Notes under the pieces: model-generated
Databases searched by the model: none
What the model saw: the letters and a program-made list of their open reading frames with translations, nothing else
Told to the model about the DNA's origin: nothing
Shown: piece after piece, positions 25,015-34,658 of the stretch
Layout: each line of letters begins with the position of its first letter
Position numbering within the stretch: position 1 is the stretch's first letter
Source of the DNA: Lewinella sp. W8
Lineage (GTDB): Bacteria > Bacteroidota > Bacteroidia > Chitinophagales > Saprospiraceae
NCBI RefSeq assembly: GCF_004375085.3
Contig: NZ_SNAQ03000005.1
Location: 62,001 to 126,000, forward strand
Direction of reading: 5' to 3'
Length of the DNA stretch: 64,000 bases
Made by a program: the position numbers and the translations under genes

Positions 25015-26094
25015 ATGCCCCAGCAGAGATGGTTATTGTTATGCCTTTTCGCTTGTCTTTCGCTCTCCCTAACCGCCGAAACCCGACACATTCACGTCAT
25101 TCAAATGCTGGACGACAACAGCCCGACTTATCTCATCCGGGAGGGTTGCCGCAGTATTGACTACGGGGTGCAACGCGAGATTGACCGGATGCAGGATGCC
25201 CTGGGCATTTCGGACGTTCACTACTACCGGCTCAACGGTATGCACTTCAGTCGGGAAGCCCTGGAGTTCGTGGTTGATTATCAACTGGCCTACCAGGAAA
25301 GAGACATCATCGTTTTTGTCTACGCCGGGCACGGTTACCGGGACCGGGGCAGCAACAACCAGCTCCCGAAGTTGTACTTCCGGGGCTATCACGACGCTCT
25401 GGAAGGTGACGACCTGAGAATCCGGTTGCTGGAAAAGAACCCCAGCGTTTTGATCAATCTGGTCGTGGCCTGTAATGCCGTTCAGGGAGATCACCGCGTC
25501 CCGCCCACAATTCCGGAGGATGCCGGCGGTGCGGAAAACCGGCTAGCGGCGGGCGACCGCAGCCAGAAGGCCTACCACGTCTTGTTCTCCGACCAGGAGG
25601 GCTACACCAAGGTTATTGATCTGGTTAGTGCGGACCGGGAGTACGAGACCTTCATGAGTCGTGACGGAGGTATTTTCTTCAGTGAAGTGCTTTACGCTTT
25701 TGAGGAGGTGTTCGGTGACGAGCGGCTCACCAACTGGCCAGCCATCTGTAATTACATCAAGGATCAGACCCTCCAAAGATCGGCCGCCCGAAGGCTGCGC
25801 CAGCAGCCCTACTGTGCCTACCAGGTATTCCGTTCCCTCAACGAGTCGACCATTACGGTGATGGCCGAAGCCACCACCGTGAGTACCCTGAATTGCCGGG
25901 CCATGGCCCGGCAGCTTCGCCGTGACCAGAAAACTGCCCTGAAGCAACTCCGACGCAGGCACCGTCAGGAAATCAGGAGGTTACCCGACGCTTCCTCCCG
26001 AAAGCTGGCTGCGGCCAGGCATCGGCAGGAAACGAGCCAAATGAAATACGTTCACCTGCAGGATTACCAAAGGAAAAGTGGTCAGTGCAAATGA
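25015..26094 (+). CDS. Secreted caspase-like (C14/CHAT-like) cysteine peptidase
   Basis: 359 residues from ATG 25015, giving the signal peptide LLLCLFACLSLSLTAE; a GTG at 24985 is a poorer start. The mature part shows a caspase-hemoglobinase fold signature: strand IIVFVYAGHG with catalytic His near 106, and strand VLINLVVACNAVQGD with catalytic Cys near 153, at the normal His-to-Cys distance. The C-terminal about 65 residues are strongly basic and helical (RRDQKTALKQLRRRHRQEIR), perhaps binding nucleic acid or an acidic polymer. Most bacterial caspase relatives are cytoplasmic; this one should be exported. The substrate is unknown, and the clan assignment rests on motifs only. Confidence 0.65.
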   Translation: MPQQRWLLLCLFACLSLSLTAETRHIHVIQMLDDNSPTYLIREGCRSIDYGVQREIDRMQDALGISDVHYYRLNGMHFSREALEFVVDYQLAYQERDIIVFVYAGHGYRDRGSNNQLPKLYFRGYHDALEGDDLRIRLLEKNPSVLINLVVACNAVQGDHRVPPTIPEDAGGAENRLAAGDRSQKAYHVLFSDQEGYTKVIDLVSADREYETFMSRDGGIFFSEVLYAFEEVFGDERLTNWPAICNYIKDQTLQRSAARRLRQQPYCAYQVFRSLNESTITVMAEATTVSTLNCRAMARQLRRDQKTALKQLRRRHRQEIRRLPDASSRKLAAARHRQETSQMKYVHLQDYQRKSGQCK

Positions 26095-26395
26095 GCCTTC
26101 TCCTTTTCCCATTCCGCAACGACCGTACCCTAAAGCAGGACCACCTTAACAAAATGGTGCCGAAAAAGATGCTATTTTTGCGCCGCTTATTCGGAAAGTA
26201 GATTTGGGTCCGATTAGCCCCAAAATTCATTCCTTTTCGTTTGCATTGAATACCTTTTCGTAAACACCGACGACCGTTAACAATAGGGGGTAGTAGTTGA
26301 CGTTTGCTTCTCCGGAACGCGCGTTTGCTGCTGACCGTAATCATAGAAAATCGTAGTCCCATGCCCAATCCCAGATGGGCCGCAAAAAACTGTTT
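26095..26395. other. Long leader/promoter region of the PorP-adhesin operon
   Basis: About 300 bp without a gene. TATTTTTG at 26173-26180 is the best -7 box; from there the mRNA would have a leader of about 210 nt. The start region (ATG 26396) is preceded by another in-frame ATG at 26375, which encodes a non-signal-like heptapeptide. No riboswitch is recognised. Confidence 0.4.
26173..26180 (+). promoter_or_regulatory. Candidate -7 promoter box for the PorP-adhesin operon
   Basis: TATTTTTG followed by CGCC matches TAnnTTTG. It lies downstream of the caspase-like gene and about 215 bp before the PorP start; a -33 element is not evident. Confidence 0.4.
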
Positions 26396-27352
26396 ATGAA
26401 GTACACCCGACTCTTAGGTTTGGGCATGCTGCTGGCCCTGATGAGCGCCGGTGCTCTTTCCGCACAACAGCTTTCACTCTTTACTCAATACCGGGAAAAC
26501 GCCACCCTGCTGAATCCGGCGGCCATGGAAAGTGACTTTCTGGCCTTTGGGTACAATATGTCCTTCGGGGCAAACTACCGGCGGCAGTGGGCCGGACAGG
26601 AAAACACTCCGGAAACCCAGAGCATCCGCTTTTCCTACATTAACCCCTACCGCAGTGGGGCCACCCTTACGGCCGGTGCCTATCTGCTCAATGACCAGAC
26701 GGGCCCCACCGGCTACACCGGCTTCTACGGAAGAATTGGAACCGTCCTTGGGGCCGACCCCGAAAGCGGAGGAATCAGTATTGGACTGTCTGCTGGCTAC
26801 GTTGGGTTCCGGGTACGCAGCAGCGAACTCGTCGTGCGCGACGATGGCGATCCACTGACCGGTGTTGACCAATCCCAAAGCCATCCCGACATTGGGGTTG
26901 GCATCTACGCCTACCAGTTTCTGAACGACGACAATCTGATTTACGGCGGTATTTCAGTACCCCAGTTACTTGGGTTTGACCTGACCTTCCAAAATGACAA
27001 CGGAGAGTTTAACGTTCAGCGTCTTCGCCACTATTACGGAACTGCCGGTTGGTACTACTTTACGGGACAGGACAGCTACCTGGAATTGAGTACCTGGATC
27101 AAATACGTGGAGGGAGCCCCGCTGAACGCTGACCTGACCGTCCGCTACCAACTCCCCAATGCTCCCTACCTGGGTGCCGGTATCAGTTCTTCCGGAATCT
27201 TTCACTTCGAGGCGGGCATTAATGTAGGACAGTCATACAATGCCGAATCCAATTTCCGGGTCGGCTACGCGTACGATTACTCCTTCAGTAGCTTTGGCCC
27301 GAGTGTGGGAGGCACCCACGAAATTCAGCTGGCCGTCGCGCTCAACCGCTAG
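26396..27352 (+). CDS. PorP/SprF-family type IX secretion membrane protein
   Basis: 318 residues from MKYTRLLGLGMLLALM (signal peptide ending near LSAQ). The family pattern QQLSLFTQYRENATLLNPAAMESD opens the mature protein, as in PorP/SprF (QxxxxYxxNxxxxNPAxAG). The rest is a barrel with alternating Gly/Tyr strands, ending in ALNR. Family knowledge: SprF-like proteins assist secretion or surface attachment of a partner encoded beside them, classically SprB. Here the partner would be the 1967-residue type B protein, which starts 43 bp downstream, almost certainly on the same mRNA. Confidence 0.9.
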   Translation: MKYTRLLGLGMLLALMSAGALSAQQLSLFTQYRENATLLNPAAMESDFLAFGYNMSFGANYRRQWAGQENTPETQSIRFSYINPYRSGATLTAGAYLLNDQTGPTGYTGFYGRIGTVLGADPESGGISIGLSAGYVGFRVRSSELVVRDDGDPLTGVDQSQSHPDIGVGIYAYQFLNDDNLIYGGISVPQLLGFDLTFQNDNGEFNVQRLRHYYGTAGWYYFTGQDSYLELSTWIKYVEGAPLNADLTVRYQLPNAPYLGAGISSSGIFHFEAGINVGQSYNAESNFRVGYAYDYSFSSFGPSVGGTHEIQLAVALNR

Positions 27353-27395
27353 TTTTTACAAATCATACTCCCCACGTTCAAGAAATTCTACCCAA

Positions 27396-30300
27396 ATGCG
27401 GTATTTACTATTAGTTTGCTCACTACTGCTAGGTTTTGTAGCTCAGGCCCAGGATAACCGGTCAGTTACCTATACGCTGCCTAACGTCACGGCTAACAAC
27501 AATTCCGAGGTCTGCCTTCCGGTAACCGTAGTTGACTTCACGGGAAGCGTTGGCTTTGGTTTTGCCCTACAGTGGACCCCGCCCTCAGACGGTGGTGCCC
27601 TGACCTTCTCCCGGGTTGCCAACCTGAACGGAGACATCCCCAACTTCACGCTGGCCAACTTTGACCTGACCACCTACGTCGCCTCCGGACTGATTACCGT
27701 CCAGTGGCAGAATTACGAAAATGAGGAAGACTGTGATCAGGTTCCCCGGATTTCCCTGGACGATGGTGACACCCTCTTCGAAGTGTGTTATAATGTCTCC
27801 GGTCCGGTAGCCGGATTCGAACCCGTTCGGTTTTTCAACAAACCCGACGATGATCCTTTTGATGGCGTTGATGACTCCGTTCCCATCAGCTTTAACCGGG
27901 GATCAACCTGTCGTCTGCCCTCTTCGGCCTTCCCGTTTTCTGAAGACGGCTCGGTGAGTATTGAGGTCAGCCCGCTGATCCTCGATGTAATCGACGACGA
28001 CGGTATTTACCTCCCCGGAGATATTTACTGTATCGATATTGAGGCAACTTCCGGCTTCAACTCCATCAAGGGATACCAGTTTGGTATGACCTTCGATACC
28101 ACCGTCCTGCGTTCCGTATCGGCCACGGCCAACACGGATTTACGGCAAAATACTGATGGTGGGTACAATCTCTTTGGCGGCACCTCCTTCTACGCCGTCT
28201 GGGCTCCCTTCCCGGATGACTCGGAATCTCTGCCGGACGGTACTCCGCTGGTAACGGTATGTTTTGAAGTGGTGGGTGAGTGCGGAGACCGTACGGATCT
28301 GACGATTTCGGAAATCCCCACCTCGGGCGGAAGTACCCGCCCCGTTGACGCCAACGGCGACGGTCCGGGACTTTCGAGCATTCCCGTCATCGGCAACAGC
28401 ACCCGACTGATCGTCGACAACTGTAACCCGAACGGGTTTGACGTGGTCGTCAATTGCCCCTCCGATCCCGTGAACTTCGGTGACACCGAAGTGTGTGTAC
28501 AAATCCAGGCCGGTGACGATTTCGTCGACATGACGGACATCGACTACATCATTAACTGGGACCCCTCTATTCTGGAGTATACCAGTATTCGGAACCGTGA
28601 TGCTCGTCTCTTCATTGATCTCAACACTGACTTTGAATACGACCGCGTCAACGACGGTATCCTGGCCTTCGACTGGAGCTACGTAAACAATAATGGATTC
28701 TCCTTGAACCGGGGTGATGTCATCTACGAAGTATGTTTCAACGCCATCGGTTTCGGGGGTACGAGCGGTATTACCATCGGTAATTTCCGTAATGACATTG
28801 AATCTGCGACCAGCGGATTTTTCTCTGGCGTCAACCCCACCAACTGTGCCATTACGGTTCAACGTCCAGACGGGGTCGCCGTGAATTTCCCGGCCACTAC
28901 CGGATTCAGCAGTACGCAGGAAAACTGTCTGGACATCACCCTGGATGGATTTGAAAACGTAACGGACTTCACGCTCTTCGTGAGCTACTCCTCCAGCCTG
29001 TTTACTTTTTCTGACTTTTCCTCCCCGATTGCCGGGGTTACTTTCGTAGACCTGGCCCCCGGCCTCCTGCAAATAAACTACTCCGGTGCGGCGCTTACGC
29101 TGGCCGACGGAACGATTTTGGGTAGCTTCTGTGCTTTTGCCGAATCCGATGCAGCTCCCGGAGACTGTGCGGAAATTGACCTGGCCTCCTTTGTGCCCTC
29201 AACGGTGGTAACCACCGAAAGTGAAGGCAATTCCGTGCCCATTGAATCCTTCGGTGGAGAAGCCTGTGTGCTGTTCCCCCGCGGTTTCGGACTCATCATT
29301 GGCGAAGCCAGCTCGGTGATTGACAGCACGGTTTGTGTCCCCGTAAGCGTCACCCGCTTCACGGACATCACCTCCGTAAACGTCGACTTCAGCTTCGACC
29401 CCAATCTGCTCGCTTACTCCGAAGTGCGACTGACCGGACCCTGGACGGGATTAACCACCGGAGACTTTGACGCCGGGAACGCTCCCCTTGGGTTGCTCAA
29501 CCTGACCTGGTCAACGGGTGATCCGGGAGGACTGAATATTGCCGACATGGATACCGTTCAGGTGTTCGAACTCTGCTTTACTACCGGACTGGAAGATGGC
29601 TGCGCCGACCTGGCCGCAAACGACGGTGCCACGCCCGCAACGGTAACCGCGGGTGGCGACGGCAGCATCATTTACCAGGATGGTGAGGTTTGCATTGAAG
29701 ACCGAATCATCCTGCTGAACATCGAAGCGATTCCCGCAACCTGTGAAGACAACGATGACGGACAAATCCTCTTCGAAACCGCCAACCGGCCCAACAATGA
29801 GGATCTCTTCATCCGGGTGGACAACCCCGTACGCTTTGGTAACACCGGACAGGTCGGCGGTCTGCTCCCTGGTATGCAGAACTACGTGATTTACAACAGC
29901 ACCGGATCGGTGAGCCTTTCCGGCTCCATCATGGTTGGCGTGGACCCCGCCAACGCCGCCGTAGCGGACGCGGGCAACAACGCAGAATTAAGCTGTGTCA
30001 ACCAAACGGCCATCATCAACGGTAGAAATAACGTTGGGGAAACCTACGAACTCTTCCTGGTGCTCGCCGATGGCGGCAGCCGATCCGTGGATATGGGCAC
30101 CGTAGCCGGCGACGGTAACGTGGTAGCCTCCGTAACCGAAGCAGGCACCTACTTCCTTGAGGTTACCAGTGCCGCCGGATGTACCGATCGGGATACCGTT
30201 ATGGTCACTGGCGCTGGTTTGCCCATTGCCATGACGACCGGAGACACCGCCATCAACTGTATCAACACCGAGATTCTTATCTCGGGTGAAGGATCCAGCG

Positions 30301-33299
30301 AAGGCAATAACGTACGCTACCTCTGGGAATCCGTTACCCCTCAGGGCGACGTGGTGGATACCGTAGGTATGGATCGCGACTACCTGGCCACCACCCCCGG
30401 CCGGTACCGCCTGACGGTGGAATTCTTTGACCTTGGCTGTTCCTCCAGCGAAACCGTACTGGTGCGTAACAATCAGCAATTGCCCAACAGTCTCCTGCCG
30501 ACTTCCGTGGCGCTCAACTGTGACGGCAGTCCCGTAGAGCTCAATATCGGCCCCGCTGAAGATGACGTTACCTATTCCTGGACGCGCCTCGGAGATGCGA
30601 TGGAATTGTCCAACACGACCATGTTCTCCACCACGGAACTCAACACTTTCGTGGCCACGATGACTAACGAGCTAACGGGCTGCGTTAATCAGGACACCGT
30701 AGAAATTGTGGAGAGTGCGGGCGTTCCGGCCATCGAAGTACCCGCCGAAGTCGCCCTGAACTGTGATCCGGACACTACGGTAATCGCCCCTACCTACACC
30801 AACGTCGACGACGAGACCGATTACCTGTGGTCAACTGACGATGGACAGCTGGTCATCACGGACGTTACCCTCCCTAACCCCCGGGTTACCCGGGCGGGGA
30901 CTTACCGGGTGGTGGTCAGCAACGGTGCCTGTCAGGACAGTATGGACGTGGTGGTTTCCGCCGGCATCCTGCCAACGGTAGAAGCCGGAGACGCCGCCCA
31001 ACTGGAGTGTGGTGTGGACCTTTCGCTTACCGGAAGCGCGTCCACCACCACGGGAGCATCGCTTAGCTTCCAGTGGCTGCTCAACGGCCAGGAGGTTCCC
31101 ATGGGCGCCGCACAATCCATCGTGATCAGTCAGCCCGGCACCTACTTCCTGGAGGTAACGGACGACAACAGCGGCTGTGTCGGCATCGACAGTGTCGTCA
31201 TCGACGCCCCCGTTGGATTCCCCGAGTATACCCTTCAGGATACGCTAGGTGGATTGGGTTGTAGCCCCAGCACTCTCGATATTCGGGTGAGTGACCCCGT
31301 CGACACCTACACCTACCGCTGGCTGGATCCCGACGACAATGAGATCAGCACGAACATCGTCGCCACCGCCGATCGCCCCGGATTCTACACCGTAGAAATT
31401 ACGAATCCGGCTACGAGCTGTGTTTCCGTAGACAGTGTCTTCGTCAATGACGACGCCACCGACCTGCCCTTCGTGGCCTTCCGGCAAAACACCGTCGAAA
31501 TCACCTGTGAATCCGGCCGTGCCGTACTGGACGCCTCGCCCTCCACGGACGGCCCTAACTTCCAGTACACCTGGGAGGCCGTTGTGGACGGAGAGACGCC
31601 TGCTACTCAGAACGACGACACCCTGCGGGTAAATACCGCGGGTACCTACCGCCTGACGATCCTGAATACCACGACAAACTGCTCGGCTTCCCGGGAATTG
31701 GTCGTTACGGATACCCGTGATTTCCCCAACGTGGAACCCATTGAGGGCACCACGCTGGATTGCGAAACGCGGGAAACCATGATCGGCATCAATATTCTGG
31801 ACCAGCCGAACGATTACACCATTCAGTGGTCTGGTCCCGCGGGCGTTGACGATCTTCCCAACGACGTGGAGAACATCACCATTACCCAGGGGGGAACCTA
31901 CAATGCCGTCGTCATCAACCCCATTACGAGTTGCGTAACGACCATCCCCATTCGGGTCGAAGACCTGCTGGACAGCATTGCCATGATCACCTTCATGCCG
32001 GTCGATTCCTTCGACTGTAGTGTGACCACCGTAACCATCGATGCTTCCGACACGGACGCCAATGGCGCCACCGGCACCAATATCGCCTGGTCGAGCCTGG
32101 ACGGTAACACGATTACCCCGGAAACGGGCTCCCTCATCGTATCCGTTAATGGCCCCGGTGATTACGAGCTGGCCATTACCGACGAGACGGGATGTACCGT
32201 GCGGGATACCGTTTCGGTGGTAGCCGCCAACAATACCCCCTTCGCCCAGGCCGGGGAACCCATCGAAGTGGATTGCGACGAGATGCCCCAGTTGGACGGT
32301 AGCGGTAGTACGCCTCCCGACGGCAATATCTACGTCTACGAGTGGTCCGCCAGTGACGGCGGAATGATCGTAACCGGTGGTGACGGTTTGATGCCCTTTG
32401 TTTCCGGTCCCGGTACCTACCAGTTGGTGGTAACCAACACGCAAAACCTCTGTAGCGATACCTCGACGACCACCGTGACGCTTCGGGAGCAGTCGGCGGC
32501 CATGTTGCCCGCAGACTTCTCCAGCTGTGAAACGCCGGTAACCGTAACGGGTAACCAGCCCGATGGCACCACCGGGGTATGGACGGCCTTCAACGACGAA
32601 GGCTCGGCCTTCACCGTGGAGGGGAACGTAGCGACCATTACCGAGATCGCCGACGGACTGGCCCTGGTCTGGACCCTTTCCGCCGGAGGGTGTCCGGATT
32701 ACAGCGCGGATACTATCCGGGTAACGCCCGAGGAGTCTCCCCTGGCCAATCCGGATGTGCTTACCGTGGGCGGTACGCAGAACGTTGGCCAGATCAACGT
32801 ACTGACCAACGATCAACGGACGGGCCCGGTAACGGTGACCTTCCTGGACGAACCCGAGTTCGGCGAGATCATCGTCAACCTCAACGGAGACGTCACCTTC
32901 GAGGCACCAATCGGATTTACGGGTACCACGGTCATCCGCTACGAAGTTTGTAGCAATGCCTGTCCCAACCTCTGCGCGGAATCTACCCTGACGCTGAACA
33001 GCAGCGCCGACGGTGAAGATCCCCAGGTTTTCAACGCCATCACGCCCAACGGAGACGGTCTCAACGAAACCTTTATCTTTGACATCCTCCTGCAACGTCC
33101 CGATGACTTCCCCGACAATGAACTCATTATCTTCAACCGCTGGGGTGACATCATTTACGAAGCGGCTCCCTACAATAATGATTGGGACGGTACCAACGCC
33201 GACGGCAGCCTGGTGCCCGAAGGAACCTACTACTACATTCTCCGACTGGATATTGGAGAAGGTAAGATTGAGCGAGGAGACATTACCGTAATCCGGTAA
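27396..33299 (+). CDS. Giant secreted adhesin with type B T9SS C-terminal domain
   Basis: 1967 residues from MRYLLLVCSLLLGFVAQAQ, a signal peptide; the reading frame extends 52 codons upstream into the PorP gene, which is not used. The first about 800 residues hold about five cohesin-like beta modules of 130-150 residues, each with strands like VCVQIQAGDDF and VIYEVCFN. Residues about 880-1780 carry roughly ten Ig/PKD-like repeats of about 75 residues, each with one Cys near the start (LxC) and one near the end (GTYxLxV...C). A cadherin/Big-like piece follows. The end (NAITPNGDGLNE ... FNRWG ... YYYILRL) is the gliding-motility-associated C-terminal domain. The likely role is surface adhesion or gliding. 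Confidence 0.9.
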   Translation: MRYLLLVCSLLLGFVAQAQDNRSVTYTLPNVTANNNSEVCLPVTVVDFTGSVGFGFALQWTPPSDGGALTFSRVANLNGDIPNFTLANFDLTTYVASGLITVQWQNYENEEDCDQVPRISLDDGDTLFEVCYNVSGPVAGFEPVRFFNKPDDDPFDGVDDSVPISFNRGSTCRLPSSAFPFSEDGSVSIEVSPLILDVIDDDGIYLPGDIYCIDIEATSGFNSIKGYQFGMTFDTTVLRSVSATANTDLRQNTDGGYNLFGGTSFYAVWAPFPDDSESLPDGTPLVTVCFEVVGECGDRTDLTISEIPTSGGSTRPVDANGDGPGLSSIPVIGNSTRLIVDNCNPNGFDVVVNCPSDPVNFGDTEVCVQIQAGDDFVDMTDIDYIINWDPSILEYTSIRNRDARLFIDLNTDFEYDRVNDGILAFDWSYVNNNGFSLNRGDVIYEVCFNAIGFGGTSGITIGNFRNDIESATSGFFSGVNPTNCAITVQRPDGVAVNFPATTGFSSTQENCLDITLDGFENVTDFTLFVSYSSSLFTFSDFSSPIAGVTFVDLAPGLLQINYSGAALTLADGTILGSFCAFAESDAAPGDCAEIDLASFVPSTVVTTESEGNSVPIESFGGEACVLFPRGFGLIIGEASSVIDSTVCVPVSVTRFTDITSVNVDFSFDPNLLAYSEVRLTGPWTGLTTGDFDAGNAPLGLLNLTWSTGDPGGLNIADMDTVQVFELCFTTGLEDGCADLAANDGATPATVTAGGDGSIIYQDGEVCIEDRIILLNIEAIPATCEDNDDGQILFETANRPNNEDLFIRVDNPVRFGNTGQVGGLLPGMQNYVIYNSTGSVSLSGSIMVGVDPANAAVADAGNNAELSCVNQTAIINGRNNVGETYELFLVLADGGSRSVDMGTVAGDGNVVASVTEAGTYFLEVTSAAGCTDRDTVMVTGAGLPIAMTTGDTAINCINTEILISGEGSSEGNNVRYLWESVTPQGDVVDTVGMDRDYLATTPGRYRLTVEFFDLGCSSSETVLVRNNQQLPNSLLPTSVALNCDGSPVELNIGPAEDDVTYSWTRLGDAMELSNTTMFSTTELNTFVATMTNELTGCVNQDTVEIVESAGVPAIEVPAEVALNCDPDTTVIAPTYTNVDDETDYLWSTDDGQLVITDVTLPNPRVTRAGTYRVVVSNGACQDSMDVVVSAGILPTVEAGDAAQLECGVDLSLTGSASTTTGASLSFQWLLNGQEVPMGAAQSIVISQPGTYFLEVTDDNSGCVGIDSVVIDAPVGFPEYTLQDTLGGLGCSPSTLDIRVSDPVDTYTYRWLDPDDNEISTNIVATADRPGFYTVEITNPATSCVSVDSVFVNDDATDLPFVAFRQNTVEITCESGRAVLDASPSTDGPNFQYTWEAVVDGETPATQNDDTLRVNTAGTYRLTILNTTTNCSASRELVVTDTRDFPNVEPIEGTTLDCETRETMIGINILDQPNDYTIQWSGPAGVDDLPNDVENITITQGGTYNAVVINPITSCVTTIPIRVEDLLDSIAMITFMPVDSFDCSVTTVTIDASDTDANGATGTNIAWSSLDGNTITPETGSLIVSVNGPGDYELAITDETGCTVRDTVSVVAANNTPFAQAGEPIEVDCDEMPQLDGSGSTPPDGNIYVYEWSASDGGMIVTGGDGLMPFVSGPGTYQLVVTNTQNLCSDTSTTTVTLREQSAAMLPADFSSCETPVTVTGNQPDGTTGVWTAFNDEGSAFTVEGNVATITEIADGLALVWTLSAGGCPDYSADTIRVTPEESPLANPDVLTVGGTQNVGQINVLTNDQRTGPVTVTFLDEPEFGEIIVNLNGDVTFEAPIGFTGTTVIRYEVCSNACPNLCAESTLTLNSSADGEDPQVFNAITPNGDGLNETFIFDILLQRPDDFPDNELIIFNRWGDIIYEAAPYNNDWDGTNADGSLVPEGTYYYILRLDIGEGKIERGDITVIR

Positions 33300-33351
33300 A
33301 CTCCGCGCGATTCATTATTTCGAAATTAGAGCTTTGAATAATGAACCTAAT

Positions 33352-33386
33352 GCGAAAGTCGGGCAACTGCCCGGCTTTCGCTGTTT
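33352..33386 (+). terminator. Rho-independent terminator after the adhesin
   Basis: GCGAAAGTCGGGC pairs with GCCCGGCTTTCGC (13 bp including one G-U, 4-nt loop) and is followed by TGTTT. It ends the PorP-adhesin operon and may also serve the convergent patatin gene. Confidence 0.75.
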
Positions 33387-33405
33387 AGGGCCGAAGCTGA
33401 TCTTA

Positions 33406-34170
33406 CTACTCCCGCAAAGTTCTCAGATGCCGGAGTCCTTCCCGGTAGCCCATCTCGAAGATTTCGTCGATGTGCTCGTTATCGAGGGCGTTGAATTGGT
33501 TGAGGACATCCGGGGCAATCAGTACGGAACAATCTTTGAATTTGGGGCGGGAGGCGTTGTCCCTCATGATCACGTAGGCCCGTTCCAGAATGGCCCGGGT
33601 GCTGTCCAGTTCGTCCGGGCTACTGGCCGGAATGGGATTCAGGTAGACGCCGATAATTTGATCGGCGAAGGCCAGTAAGGGGTCCGTAGGAAAATTATTG
33701 GTCACTCCCCCATCACAGTAAAGGCTACCGTCAATTTCGACCGAGGAAAACACTCCGGGAATCGCCGCGGAAGCAATGAGGGGCTGAATCAGTGGTCCCC
33801 GGTAAAAGTATTTCGTTTTGCTGGCAATCAGGTCCGTGGTACTGATGAACAGCGGAATCTTGAGGGCAGAAAAATTGTCCTCCGGAAAATACTCCCGGAA
33901 CAGTTCTACGAAACTCTGGCTATCCAGCAATCCTGGCTTGAGGAAATTATAGTTGCGGAAGCTGATGACGTCTGCTTCCCGGAAAAAGTCCAGGGTTTCC
34001 TTCCACCCGTAGCCCGCCGAGTAAAACGCACCCACGATGGCTCCGGCGCTCGCTCCGGAAATATAGTCCGGACGAATACCCAGTTCATCCATTGCCCGCA
34101 GTACCCCAAGGTGAGCTACCCCCCGGTAGCCTCCTCCGGAAAGTACCAGTCCAATCGTTTTGTTTGCCAT
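33406..34170 (-). CDS. Patatin-like phospholipase
   Basis: 254 residues from MANKTIGLVLSGGGYRG; 34 upstream codons in frame are unrelated. The patatin catalytic dyad is present: oxyanion loop SGGGYRG (11-17), nucleophile Ser41 in GASAGA, and Asp in YCDGGVTNN. It is a compact RssA/YjjU-like enzyme without a signal peptide, so it is probably cytoplasmic and acts on lipid acyl esters. It is convergent with the adhesin operon; upstream lies the 34.3-kb mobile element. Confidence 0.88.
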   Translation of the reverse strand: MANKTIGLVLSGGGYRGVAHLGVLRAMDELGIRPDYISGASAGAIVGAFYSAGYGWKETLDFFREADVISFRNYNFLKPGLLDSQSFVELFREYFPEDNFSALKIPLFISTTDLIASKTKYFYRGPLIQPLIASAAIPGVFSSVEIDGSLYCDGGVTNNFPTDPLLAFADQIIGVYLNPIPASSPDELDSTRAILERAYVIMRDNASRPKFKDCSVLIAPDVLNQFNALDNEHIDEIFEMGYREGLRHLRTLRE

Positions 34171-34296
34171 AGTCGTTTTCCGTTCAATGCGGACGAAGAT
34201 ACGGGCGATCACCGCAGGTGCAATGCAATGGAATCCTCGTGCTCTGCCGGGATGCAGTGAAGTAAAATCCACGGCTTACCCGAGATGCAATTTATG

Positions 34297-34440
34297 GTAG
34301 GCTGTTTTGTGAGGTTTCATCAGCGATTCCTACAGAATCGCGGTTGTTCAGTAGGACAAACGGTAGCGGCAGGTATTTAACTGCCGCTACTCGAATTCAG
34401 GGGCTTGATTATTAATTGACTAACTCACGGAACAGCCTAC
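34297..34440. mobile_element. MITE-like element with terminal inverted repeats
   Basis: The left end GTAGGCTGTTTTGTGAGGTT and the right end AACTCACGGAACAGCCTAC are inverted repeats (17 of 19 positions, one gap), with TA at both junctions. Inside are two hairpins: CGATTC/GAATCG and GTAGCGGCAG/CTGCCGCTAC. The first 99 bp recur without gaps at 58532-58630 (about 86 % identical). At 144 bp it has no coding capacity, so a transposase elsewhere would be needed. Confidence 0.7.
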
Positions 34441-34641
34441 AGTTCATGGTGAATTGTGGCACGGGTGCACGGCTTCTCGCCAATTTCCCTTGCACCCGCA
34501 CGCCGCTGCATTTTTTTTAAAATCAGCGATCCCGACGAGCTAAACGGAACTCGGGGCCGTTGCCGAAGGTTGAGTGGATTACGGTAGAATATTCCTTCCC
34601 CCCTAAACGCAACTTTTCTTTCGGAAGTGCCCTTGATAAAT
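34441..34641. other. Intergenic region upstream of tRNA-Leu
   Basis: Contains an inverted repeat GGGTGCA (34463-34469)/TGCACCC (34491-34497) and, 13 bp later, a run of eight T (34511-34518). The hairpin and T-run are too far apart for a standard terminator. No gene is seen. Confidence 0.35.
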
Positions 34642-34649
34642 TACCTTTG
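34642..34649 (+). promoter_or_regulatory. Candidate -7 promoter box for tRNA-Leu
   Basis: TACCTTTG ends 9 nt before the first base of the mature tRNA and matches TAnnTTTG exactly. The precursor would carry a very short 5' leader. Confidence 0.6.
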
Positions 34650-34658
34650 TGCACGGCC

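Noticed and set aside
24985..26094. Caspase-like gene as part of an anti-phage defence island
   Set aside because: It has a signal peptide, and its neighbours are secretion and housekeeping genes; no defence partner is visible.
31245..33095. 616-codon minus-strand frame antisense to the adhesin
   Set aside because: Same reason; the plus strand has clear Ig-like repeats and the type B C-terminus.
34463..34518. Terminator from GGGTGCA/TGCACCC plus T-run
   Set aside because: The T-run begins 13 bp after the stem, too far for Rho-independent termination.
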